Positions 1-6,841 of a stretch of DNA of 64,000 nucleotides are shown in pieces. Positions within the stretch are counted from its first letter, which is position 1, and every line of letters starts with the position of its first letter. Source of the stretch: Phyllobacterium sp. YR531 (GTDB lineage: Bacteria > Pseudomonadota > Alphaproteobacteria > Rhizobiales > Rhizobiaceae); NCBI RefSeq assembly GCF_000282595.1, contig NZ_AKIZ01000036.1, positions 1 through 64,000 on the forward strand, in the 5' to 3' direction. Position numbers and translations under genes: made by a program. The notes below the pieces were generated by a model, which saw only the letters and a program-made list of their open reading frames with translations, searched no databases and was not told the origin of the DNA.

Positions 1-117
1 GCTCACCATGAGGAAGGTGGTGTTCGGCAGGGAGACTGATCTCGAACAATGGCCATGCAACCCGCTCACTTTCCTCATGGTGAGCGTCCTGAGCTTGTCG
101 AAGGGCGAACCACGCAC
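1..117. repeat. Degenerate palindromic intergenic repeat (copy A, cut by window start)
   Basis: Bases 1-18 (GCTCACCATGAGGAAGGT) are the reverse complement of 68-85 with one mismatch. The right side continues with CTTGTCGAAGGGCGAACCACGC, interrupted by small insertions relative to the intact copy at 1406-1530. The left arm is lost at the window edge. The element lies directly in front of the DUF1579-like gene and creates a false upstream reading frame for it. Confidence 0.75.
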
Positions 118-196
118 GACACTATTGCCGTCACCTGCCACCCTCCTGACAGAAGGTTGTCAGGAGCCATGCGCTATAACCCACCCAACACAGGGG

Positions 197-679
197 ATGG
201 CCATGGACGGATCACCGCATATTACCGGCAGTGCAACGGATTTTGATTTCCTCGTTGGCGATTGGAAAATCCGCAATCTTCGGCTGAAGGAACGATTTGT
301 CGGCTGCCATATCTGGGATGAGTTTCACGCCACTTCCACCGTGCGCAAGCTTCTCAACGACACCGCCAATCTTGAAGAAATGGATATGCCCTCCCAAGGC
401 TTTTCCGGCATAACCCTGCGGCTGTTCAACCCGCGCGATGGATCATGGTCGTTGCACTGGGCTGACAGCCGCAGCAACTATCTGTTTCCGCCTGTCATCG
501 GCCATTTTGAGGGTGGCAAAGGCGTGTTCTACGGCAACGACACCGATAATGGCACGCCGGTGCGTGTGCGTTTCCTATGGACCCCCTCGCCCAAATCTCC
601 ACTTTGGGAGCAGGCCTTTTCCAAGGATGGCGGCGAAACATGGGAAACCAATTGGGTGATGGAGTTCAGCCACGTGTAG
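197..679 (+). CDS. DUF1579-like (lipocalin-fold-like) uncharacterised protein
   Basis: About 160 residues. Near the N-terminus it reads DFDFLVGDWKIRN, then a Trp/Phe-rich beta pattern (LRLFNPRDGSWSLHWADSRS, FEGGKGVFYGND, WEQAFSKDGGETWETNW). This resembles the DUF1579/lipocalin-like proteins whose function is unknown. The frame is open back to base 8, but that part translates the palindromic repeat, so I start at the ATG at 197; the ATG at 203 is also possible. No signal peptide is visible. It is tail-to-tail with the small membrane protein gene on the other strand. Family assignment is from pattern only. Confidence 0.7.
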   Translation: MAMDGSPHITGSATDFDFLVGDWKIRNLRLKERFVGCHIWDEFHATSTVRKLLNDTANLEEMDMPSQGFSGITLRLFNPRDGSWSLHWADSRSNYLFPPVIGHFEGGKGVFYGNDTDNGTPVRVRFLWTPSPKSPLWEQAFSKDGGETWETNWVMEFSHV

Positions 680-694
680 CCTCACACGGCAACC

Positions 695-961
695 CTACTT
701 ATCTAATTCGAGACGGACCCGCCGCCAGAGCGCCTGTTGATAGCTATCGCCGCGATGCCACGCATAGTGTTCTTCGGTGACAGCCCTCTCTTCGCAATCG
801 GGGCCATATTCAATGACAAGCTGTCTCGCCATGCGGGCAATTTCAGCCTGTGGGACAAATCGCGGCTTTATGAACTGCTCCCAGATATGAAACAGCAAGG
901 TGCCCCAAATCGGGGCCGTGCAAATGCAAATGAGAGACCAATTCAAAATGACAATTAACAT
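695..961 (-). CDS. Small conserved membrane protein, function unknown
   Basis: 88 residues. Residues 2-24 form one hydrophobic segment (LIVILNWSLICICTAPIWGTLLF), so the protein is probably anchored in the inner membrane. A soluble tail follows with QLVIEYGPDCEERAVTEEHY and a basic end (WRRVRLELDK). I do not recognise a named family, though such short proteins are common in rhizobia and brucellae. The gene is divergent from the XRE regulator at 1043 and shares an 81-bp upstream gap that contains an inverted repeat, so it may be that regulator's target. Confidence 0.65.
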   Translation of the reverse strand: MLIVILNWSLICICTAPIWGTLLFHIWEQFIKPRFVPQAEIARMARQLVIEYGPDCEERAVTEEHYAWHRGDSYQQALWRRVRLELDK

Positions 962-975
962 GCAGATATCTCCAC

Positions 976-1002
976 AATTTGGCGACTATTAATCGCCATA
1001 TT
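976..1002. promoter_or_regulatory. Inverted repeat, candidate operator of the XRE regulator
   Basis: AATTTGGCGA (976-985) and TCGCCATATT (993-1002) are reverse complements at 9 of 10 positions with a 7-bp AT-rich centre. The site lies between two divergent genes, 41 bp before the regulator ATG and 15 bp before the membrane protein ATG. This is the usual place for an autoregulatory operator of a small XRE protein. Confidence 0.5.
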
Positions 1003-1042
1003 GTAGATCGACCTGTGGTTTTTGCCAGAACAAATTGTTCCC

Positions 1043-1378
1043 ATGGAATCATTTGCATTAAACCTCAAATCGCGAACCAAAGAACTTGGTATCAGCCAAG
1101 CAGATGTTGCTCGCCGAGCCGGGTTAAGCGAACGACGCTATAGCAATTATGTAACTGGCCGACGCGAACCCGATCTGGCAACACTCGTAAGAATAGCAGT
1201 GGTCTTGCAAACAACGCCCGACAAACTGCTATCGCTCGGCACCGACGATCCGGATTCCGAACCCCTTGCACAGCAGAGAATTCGCGCTGCAATCAGCGTG
1301 CTTTCAGCGGAAGATTTGGAGCGGGTCGCCATCATGGTCGAGGCGTTGGCGGACAAACGCCACACCAGCCCGGAGTGA
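1043..1378 (+). CDS. XRE-family helix-turn-helix regulator
   Basis: 111 residues from the ATG at 1043; a TTG at 1022 would add seven residues. Residues about 6-60 form a Cro/CI-type helix-turn-helix (LKSRTKELGISQADVARRAG, LSERRYSNYVTGRREPDLAT). The C-terminal half is helical (RIRAAISVLSAEDLERVAIM) and may drive dimerisation. It should act as a DNA-binding regulator in the cytoplasm. An inverted repeat just upstream suggests autoregulation and control of the divergent membrane protein gene. It is not obviously phage-linked: no integrase or structural genes are near. The palindromic repeat at 1406 follows and may end its transcript. Confidence 0.85.
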   Translation: MESFALNLKSRTKELGISQADVARRAGLSERRYSNYVTGRREPDLATLVRIAVVLQTTPDKLLSLGTDDPDSEPLAQQRIRAAISVLSAEDLERVAIMVEALADKRHTSPE

Positions 1379-1405
1379 GTATCCAAGCTTATTGCAGTAA
1401 CGAAA

Positions 1406-1530
1406 TGCGTGGTTCGACAAGCTCACCATGAGGAAGGTTTGCTATTTGCACGAGCCGCGCTGCGTTATGCTGACGGGAGGTCAACGTGCGGCTTACCACC
1501 TTCCTCATGGTGAGCTTGTCGAACCACGCA
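1406..1530. repeat. Palindromic intergenic repeat with perfect 33-bp arms (copy B)
   Basis: Bases 1406-1438 are the exact reverse complement of 1498-1530 (33 of 33), with a 59-base interior. The arm contains GGTTCGACAAGCTCACCATG, a motif type I know from intergenic repeats in alphaproteobacteria. It sits between the ends of two converging genes (XRE and DUF1127), so its RNA hairpin may work as a bidirectional terminator or mRNA-end stabiliser, though there is no T tract. Copy A is at 1-117. Confidence 0.85.
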
Positions 1531-1554
1531 CAACAGCACTGCCATCAAGACAGA

Positions 1555-1719
1555 TCAGCGGCGGGTCATCTCGCGGGCAATGCGGCTGAAATCCGCCTGC
1601 TTGATGCCGATATCGGCACGGTCTGCGGCGCTCATGCTGTTAAGCAAAGCCAGCGCATTGCGATAATCCGCATCATTACGGCGACGCCCGCGTGTGGCAA
1701 AATCAAAGATAAAACTCAT
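1555..1719 (-). CDS. DUF1127 small protein
   Basis: 54 residues, short and arginine-rich. It reads from MSFIFDFATRGRRRNDADYR through NALALLNSMSAADRADIGIK and ends in SRIAREMTRR. The DRADIGI core and basic ends are typical of the DUF1127 (YjiS-like) family. Members in related bacteria are linked to RNA metabolism and to phosphate or carbon storage, and in Brucella several are under the LysR-type regulator VtlR; this is family knowledge, not evidence here. An inverted repeat at 1774-1790 and a TATAAC -10 element (minus strand, 1753-1748) lie upstream. No partner gene is seen. Confidence 0.85.
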   Translation of the reverse strand: MSFIFDFATRGRRRNDADYRNALALLNSMSAADRADIGIKQADFSRIAREMTRR

Positions 1720-1773
1720 GGCCCGATCCTATGGCGATGTTTGGTTCGTTATAGGATATGCGCAGAGGGTCGG

Positions 1774-1790
1774 ATATTGCAGTGCAATAT
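1774..1790. promoter_or_regulatory. 17-bp inverted repeat upstream of the DUF1127 gene (LysR-type-like)
   Basis: ATATTGCA and TGCAATAT flank a single base: a perfect 8-1-8 inverted repeat with the T-N11-A pattern used by LysR-type regulators. It is 55-71 bp upstream of the DUF1127 ATG on the minus strand, with a possible -10 (TATAAC) at 1753-1748. No LysR gene is in the window. Confidence 0.45.
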
Positions 1791-1845
1791 TGGCATAGGA
1801 GATATGTTTAATTTAGAAATCAGAAAAATTAGAATGTAACTTCGG

Positions 1846-3750
1846 TTAAGATAACACACCAAATTCGCTGTCTATCCAGTTAGAGATTTCTCTGAATGAC
1901 TCCTTGGTCTGATTTAAATCTGCGTTGTTCTTTTCATTTAGTAGTTGTTGAAAAAGAAGCGAATAGTGCTTCTTTTGAATTGTTTTCACCCCAAACATAC
2001 GTCTAACAGCTTCTTTCACATCATCCTTATACACGGCTTCAAAAGATTTTCCTCTCAGTCCTGAAGAAATATCCCCCAGCGTTACAACCTGATTCTCAGT
2101 TAGCAAGTATTCCTCAATATACCTTTTCTTGCCTTCCCGGCCCGCATTATCATCATCGAGAATGATACGGAACTCCACTCCCCATCCTCGAAAAAGGCTG
2201 ATCAAGGAGCCTATGCTACCGGCACCATTTGCCGGGAACATTTCGGGACTATCTTGAGAACAAGAAAGGTCACGACGCAAGTAAACAAATGGATGGTAAT
2301 CGAACTTTCCTTCAATAATTAGGGCGCGAGCCGATCTTATCAGGGGGCTAAAGGGTATATCTAACGCATCAAGAACCGGCTGAAAGTATGTGGTTTTTGT
2401 GGGGTAAGAACCAACAAAGGTCTTGTATTTGACTGCCTTAATATCGGTTTCGCGCTTCATAACCATATCTATTTGGTCTTCATTTTCATAATTTGTCGCT
2501 TTATTTTCGACAATGTAGGCTCTTTCCAGCCAAGTCGGGTTGATCATATAGTGAGAATGAGTTGAGTAAATTACTTGAACGGAACCGCCCGCAATACCGG
2601 CGAAACTTTCAAGAAGTTTTATTTGTGCCTTTGAGTGAAGATTGGCAGCAGGTTCATCAAATAAGAAAATCGTAGCGCCACCATCTTTCCGATTGCGGCG
2701 AAATTGTGTGAAAAGCAAAAATGAAAAAAACCAACGAAACCCCAATGAACATTCGGAAAGCGAGTACTTGGACTGACCGTCAATAATTGACACCTCAAGA
2801 TAAGGTGCATTGTTACGTTCGGTGTCCAAAAGCCAGTCGATTTGAACACGTTTCCCAGTAACATTCCTACCAAGTATCTGATTCCACGAACCAAAGATTA
2901 CCCTGCTCATTTCGGTCGAGGCCTGTTGAAGAACCGCATCAATTTGCTTTTTCTCATCGCGGCCAAATAGGTACGGCATAAAAGTTGCAGCTACCGAATG
3001 ATGCTCTTTTGAACGATTGATCCGATCAATTATGTGTTTTTGAATAGTTAAGTCTTTGCCTTGACTGTCTAACACGTCTTGGATGACTTGCGTGTAATAC
3101 GCACTAGTCTTTTCTTCATTCGTCTCCCCAGAGTTTTCAATGTATATTCTGTCGGGAAAATCAAAAAGGAACGTTGGGAAGTAAATAATCTTCGGTATAC
3201 GCTCACCCAAAAATTGAATTCCGACCCTCCAGATCTCTACATCATTCTTTTCATCCGTTACGAACCCACCAAAACTTTTATACTTCTTATTTCCTTTTTT
3301 CTTCAGCAAGAATTTTATTCGCCAGAGCTTGCTGGAATCCTTAAAACTACTATCTTGAAACTCGTAGTCGCGAGTTACAGCGAATTTTCTCGGGATCGCA
3401 TCCTTATCGATTATAAACCCTTCCTTAGATAGAAATTCTTCCGCAAGTGCCTCTATATCACTATCGTCAATCTCAACCGTAGCTTCAATCTTAATATGGC
3501 CAGTAAAGGCGGACTTTTGTTCTTTCGGAATAATGTTCTGTAATGAAGTCTTTTTATAAACTGTTTCAACCAGATTGGCTGTAATCTTATCCTCCGTCAC
3601 GAAATGGGACAGAGCCTCTAGAATTGTTGTTTTGCCGCTCTCATTCAGTCCGACTAAAGTTGTAACGTTACCGGGGGTGCCATTACTTAAATCAATCGAA
3701 GTATGGGCTATACCCTTGAAGTTTCTTATATCAAACTTGACAATTCTCAC
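1846..3750 (-). CDS. OLD-family ATP-dependent endonuclease (AAA ATPase plus TOPRIM)
   Basis: About 634 residues from a GTG at 3750 that has a GGAG six bases upstream; ATGs at 3780 and 3822 lack a ribosome site. The start then gives VRIVKFDIRNFKGI, as usual for the family. Walker A GLNESGKTT is at about 34-42, an ABC-like signature (LSECSLGFRW) at 330-339, Walker B FLFDEP at 362-367 and a switch histidine (STHSHY) at 396-401. The C-terminal TOPRIM nuclease has LIIEGKFD (Glu near 481) and ILDDDNAG (Asp near 533-535). OLD proteins are nucleases, some of them anti-phage. There is no UvrD-like helicase beside it, so this is a stand-alone OLD rather than Gabija. The gene is clearly AT-richer than its neighbours, a sign of transfer. 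Confidence 0.85.
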   Translation of the reverse strand: MRIVKFDIRNFKGIAHTSIDLSNGTPGNVTTLVGLNESGKTTILEALSHFVTEDKITANLVETVYKKTSLQNIIPKEQKSAFTGHIKIEATVEIDDSDIEALAEEFLSKEGFIIDKDAIPRKFAVTRDYEFQDSSFKDSSKLWRIKFLLKKKGNKKYKSFGGFVTDEKNDVEIWRVGIQFLGERIPKIIYFPTFLFDFPDRIYIENSGETNEEKTSAYYTQVIQDVLDSQGKDLTIQKHIIDRINRSKEHHSVAATFMPYLFGRDEKKQIDAVLQQASTEMSRVIFGSWNQILGRNVTGKRVQIDWLLDTERNNAPYLEVSIIDGQSKYSLSECSLGFRWFFSFLLFTQFRRNRKDGGATIFLFDEPAANLHSKAQIKLLESFAGIAGGSVQVIYSTHSHYMINPTWLERAYIVENKATNYENEDQIDMVMKRETDIKAVKYKTFVGSYPTKTTYFQPVLDALDIPFSPLIRSARALIIEGKFDYHPFVYLRRDLSCSQDSPEMFPANGAGSIGSLISLFRGWGVEFRIILDDDNAGREGKKRYIEEYLLTENQVVTLGDISSGLRGKSFEAVYKDDVKEAVRRMFGVKTIQKKHYSLLFQQLLNEKNNADLNQTKESFREISNWIDSEFGVLS

Positions 3751-3877
3751 GTTTTTCTCCGGAAAAGAATATACCCCCATAGAACAACCATAATACTCAT
3801 TATGTAAATATATAAGTATCATTTACGAGTACAATTATAGCTTGCCCGAGCAAGAATAATTTTGCTCTCCGTGCAAA

Positions 3878-4084
3878 TTATCCCACCCATTCCTCCTGCT
3901 CGACCGTCAGAGGTTTGATCCCTGGGGTGGCAGGTTCGGGGCGTTGCGGGTCGATGATGACCGGCGCAGGTGCAGGGCGCGGTGTACTGGTGGTGCATGC
4001 AGAGGCGCTGCACAGTACAAGCCCGCAGAGAAGAAACCCGGATAATAGGCGTGGAAGCCTGTGTGCGAGCAAAGCGGCGCGCAT
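3878..4084 (-). CDS. Small lipoprotein or exported peptide
   Basis: 68 residues from the ATG at 4084; a GTG at 4165 would extend it. Arginines (RAALLAHRLPR) precede a hydrophobic stretch (LLSGFLLCGLVLC) and SASACTTS, which resembles a lipobox, although the -3 position is Ser rather than Leu. The rest is proline-rich (PRPAPAPVIIDPQRPEPATPG) and ends LTVEQEEWVG. It lies 85 bp downstream of lepA on the same strand and may be co-transcribed. I do not recognise a family. Confidence 0.5.
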   Translation of the reverse strand: MRAALLAHRLPRLLSGFLLCGLVLCSASACTTSTPRPAPAPVIIDPQRPEPATPGIKPLTVEQEEWVG

Positions 4085-4169
4085 AGCACGCAGATAACGG
4101 GGAGCCGCTATCCGGCTTTGTCTGGCGCAGCGTGTTCCCGACAATGCGGTTCCACCATCAGCCACAATT

Positions 4170-5978
4170 TTAGTTATCGCTCATCTTCAGCGCCTGAATG
4201 AAGGCTTCCTGCGGAATTTCGACCTTGCCGAACTGCCGCATGCGCTTCTTGCCTTCCTTCTGCTTTTCCAGAAGCTTGCGCTTGCGCGAGACGTCGCCGC
4301 CATAGCACTTTGCCGTCACGTCCTTACGCAGGGCCGAGATGGTTTCGCGCGCGATCACCGTGCCGCCAATGGCTGCCTGAATCGGGATCTTGAACATGTG
4401 CTTGGGGATAAGGTCCTTCAGCTTTTCGCAAAGGTCACGCCCGCGCTTTTCAGCAGCGGCGCGGTGTACCATCATCGACAGCGCATCCACAGGCTCGCCA
4501 TTCACCAGCACGGACATCTTGACCAGATTGCCTTCGCGGTAATCCGACAGGTGATAATCGAACGAGGCATAGCCCTGGCTGATCGATTTCAGGCGGTCGT
4601 AGAAATCGAACACGACTTCGTTGAGCGGCAGGTCGTAGGTGACCATAGCGCGCTTGCCGACATAGTTGAGATCGATCTGGATGCCGCGGCGGTCCTGACA
4701 CAGTTTGAGGATCGAGCCGAGATAATCATCGGGGGTGAGGATGGTTGCCCTGATCCAAGGCTCCTCGATGGTGGCGATCTTCATCACTTCCGGCATGTCG
4801 GCAGGGTTGTGCAACTCGCGCTGCGTGCCGTCGGTCATGTTGAGCTTGTAGACAACGCTTGGCGCGGTGGCGATGAGATCGAGATTGAACTCGCGCTCAA
4901 GCCGTTCCTGAATGATTTCCAGATGCAGCAGCCCGAGGAAGCCGCAACGGAAGCCGAAGCCCAGCGCGGCAGAGCTTTCCATCTCGAACGAGAACGACGC
5001 ATCATTGAGGCGCAGGCGGCCCATGGCAGCGCGCAGATCTTCGAAATCCGCCGCATCGACGGGGAAGAGGCCACAGAACACCACAGGTTGCGCAGGCTTG
5101 AAGCCCGGCAGGATGGTATCGGTCGGCCGCTTGTCTTCGGTGATGGTATCGCCGACGCGGGTGTCGGCGACTTCCTTGATCGACGCAGTGATAAAGCCGA
5201 ATTCGCCCGGCCCCAACTCATCGACAGCGACCATCTTCGGCGTGAACACGCCGGTGCGCTCGACCGGATATTTCGCGCCAGTGCCCATCATGCGGATGGT
5301 CTGGCCCTTCTTGAGCACGCCATCAATGATGCGCACAAGCACGATGACGCCGAGATAGGTATCGTACCAGCTGTCAACCAGCATGGCCTTCAGCGGCTTG
5401 GTGCGATCACCTTCGCGCGGCGGCGGCAACTGCTTGACGATGGCTTCCAGCACATCCGGAATGCCAAGGCCGGTCTTGGCCGAAATCAGCACAGCCTCGC
5501 TGGCATCAATGCCGATGACGTCTTCCACCTGCTCGCGGATACGCTCGGGCTCGGCGGCGGGAAGATCGACCTTGTTCAGCACCACAACGATTTCGTGGTT
5601 GTTGTCGATAGCCTGATAGACATTGGCCAGCGTCTGCGCCTCGACGCCCTGAGAGGCATCGACCACCAGCAGCGAGCCTTCGCAGGCCGACAGCGAACGC
5701 GACACCTCATAGGCAAAGTCGACATGGCCGGGCGTGTCGATCAGGTTGAGGACATAGGTCTCGCCATCATTGGCCTTGTAGTGCAGCCGGACAGTCTGCG
5801 CCTTGATGGTGATGCCGCGCTCGCGCTCGATATCCATCGAGTCGAGCACCTGCTCCTTCATGTCGCGAAGCTCCAGTCCGCCGGTCGATTGGATCAGGCG
5901 GTCGGCAAGGGTGGATTTGCCATGGTCGATATGCGCGACGATGGAGAAATTACGAATGTGATCTAGTGGAGTGCTCAT
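4170..5978 (-). CDS. lepA: Elongation factor 4 (LepA), ribosomal back-translocase GTPase
   Basis: 602 residues from the ATG at 5978 ([20 protein letters not shown]), the usual LepA length; an in-frame ATG at 5996 would add six residues. The G domain shows AHIDHGKST (G1), the RGITIK switch, DTPGHVDF (G3), NKVDLP (G4) and SAKTG (G5). EF-G-like domains follow, and the LepA-specific C-terminal domain is basic ([20 protein letters not shown]) and ends with [12 protein letters not shown]. It binds ribosomes and helps when elongation is disturbed. Two perfect palindromes lie 77-115 bp upstream, within reach of its promoter. Confidence 0.97.
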   Translation of the reverse strand: MSTPLDHIRNFSIVAHIDHGKSTLADRLIQSTGGLELRDMKEQVLDSMDIERERGITIKAQTVRLHYKANDGETYVLNLIDTPGHVDFAYEVSRSLSACEGSLLVVDASQGVEAQTLANVYQAIDNNHEIVVVLNKVDLPAAEPERIREQVEDVIGIDASEAVLISAKTGLGIPDVLEAIVKQLPPPREGDRTKPLKAMLVDSWYDTYLGVIVLVRIIDGVLKKGQTIRMMGTGAKYPVERTGVFTPKMVAVDELGPGEFGFITASIKEVADTRVGDTITEDKRPTDTILPGFKPAQPVVFCGLFPVDAADFEDLRAAMGRLRLNDASFSFEMESSAALGFGFRCGFLGLLHLEIIQERLEREFNLDLIATAPSVVYKLNMTDGTQRELHNPADMPEVMKIATIEEPWIRATILTPDDYLGSILKLCQDRRGIQIDLNYVGKRAMVTYDLPLNEVVFDFYDRLKSISQGYASFDYHLSDYREGNLVKMSVLVNGEPVDALSMMVHRAAAEKRGRDLCEKLKDLIPKHMFKIPIQAAIGGTVIARETISALRKDVTAKCYGGDVSRKRKLLEKQKEGKKRMRQFGKVEIPQEAFIQALKMSDN

Positions 5979-6054
5979 GCGCGCCACATAGAGCATTTTC
6001 AGGCGATTTGGAAGGGCGACGGCAGAGCAGCGTGATATTCATCGCGAATAATTT

Positions 6055-6093
6055 TACCCGGGTATATTGACGCACACATTTTACCCGGGTAAA
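6055..6093. promoter_or_regulatory. Twin palindromes TACCCGGGTA, candidate repressor operators
   Basis: TACCCGGGTA occurs at 6055-6064 and again at 6082-6091, where it extends to the perfect 14-bp palindrome TTTACCCGGGTAAA (6080-6093). Both are preceded by ATTT. The centres are 27 bp apart. The pair is 34 bp before the DUF2239 ATG and within the lepA/DUF2239 divergent region. The layout fits a dimeric repressor such as a TetR-family protein; none is encoded nearby. Confidence 0.6.
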
Positions 6094-6126
6094 TCCATAC
6101 TCAAGTTTCAGCGATGGATGGAAATC

Positions 6127-6675
6127 ATGGACAAAGTAACAGCCTTTCAGGGCAACAGAAAAATCATCGACGGAACGCCAGCGGAAGTGGCCCTTACGGT
6201 CAAGCGACTGGAAGATAATGGCGAGACGATCCTCATATTCGACAATATGACGGGCAGACAGACAGAATTTGACCTGCGCGGTAGCGATGCGGAAATCTTG
6301 GCGCGGCTGGACAATAGTGAACCGCGCAAGCCGGGCCGCCCAAAGCTTGGCGTGACGGCACGCGAGGTGACGCTATTGCCGCGACACTGGGACTGGCTGG
6401 CAGAGCAACCGGGCGGCGCTTCCGTTACGTTGCGCAAACTGGTGGATGCGGCGCGGACAGCGAATGGCGGACGCGAACAGAAGCGGCAGGCGCAGGAAAG
6501 CGCCGACCGTTTCATGCTGGCAATGGCGGGCAATCAGCCGCATTATGAAGATGCGACGCGCGCGCTTTATGCGGGAAACTACCAGCGCTTCATCGAACTG
6601 ACCGACGGCTGGCCGCAGGATATCCGCGACCATGCCCGGCATTTGAGTGAACCGGCGTTCGACTGGCCGGATTGA
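6127..6675 (+). CDS. DUF2239 family protein
   Basis: About 182 residues from the ATG at 6127 (MDKVTAFQGNRKIIDGTPAE); ATGs at 6118 and 6067 are in frame, but the latter would put an operator inside the gene. Family features are the ILIFDNMTGRQTEFDLRGS stretch, the RKPGRPKLGVTAREVTLLPR block and HWDWLAEQPGGASVTLRKLV. The middle GRPKLGV region resembles an AT-hook followed by a helix-rich part, so a DNA-related role is possible, but the function is unknown. It stands alone behind two palindromes, which suggests repression until a signal arrives. Confidence 0.85.
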   Translation: MDKVTAFQGNRKIIDGTPAEVALTVKRLEDNGETILIFDNMTGRQTEFDLRGSDAEILARLDNSEPRKPGRPKLGVTAREVTLLPRHWDWLAEQPGGASVTLRKLVDAARTANGGREQKRQAQESADRFMLAMAGNQPHYEDATRALYAGNYQRFIELTDGWPQDIRDHARHLSEPAFDWPD

Positions 6676-6743
6676 GCACCAATATTATACCTTAGACGGA
6701 TCCCCGGCTTTCTGGCACGGACTTTGCAACGTTGTTTTTGTTA

Positions 6744-6787
6744 TTCCGCGAGCGGCACCCCCGTTTTTACAGGGTCACCTCGCGGAA
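6744..6787 (+). promoter_or_regulatory. Two-tier stem-loop in the leader of the lipoprotein hydrolase gene
   Basis: TTCCGCGAG (6744-6752) pairs perfectly with CTCGCGGAA (6779-6787). Inside it ACCC (6757-6760) pairs with GGGT (6772-6775) around a T-rich loop. The structure ends 54 bases before the ATG at 6842 and so would lie in the 5' leader. No T tract follows the stem, so it is not a simple terminator. Confidence 0.4.
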
Positions 6788-6841
6788 GCCATCAATATTT
6801 TGCGTGTTTTCAGGCGCTATTGCCACGCCAGGAGTATTTGA

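Noticed and set aside
1486-1839. 117-codon frame on the plus strand
   Set aside because: It begins inside the palindromic repeat and lies antisense to the DUF1127 gene.
1846-3822. OLD nuclease as part of a Gabija system
   Set aside because: Gabija needs a UvrD-like GajB beside GajA. The neighbours are a DUF1127 gene and a small lipoprotein, so it is called a stand-alone OLD nuclease.
4398-5966. Long open frame (522 codons) on the plus strand
   Set aside because: It is exactly antisense to lepA, has no ribosome site and a His/Arg/Asp-heavy composition typical of the mirror frame of a GC-rich gene.
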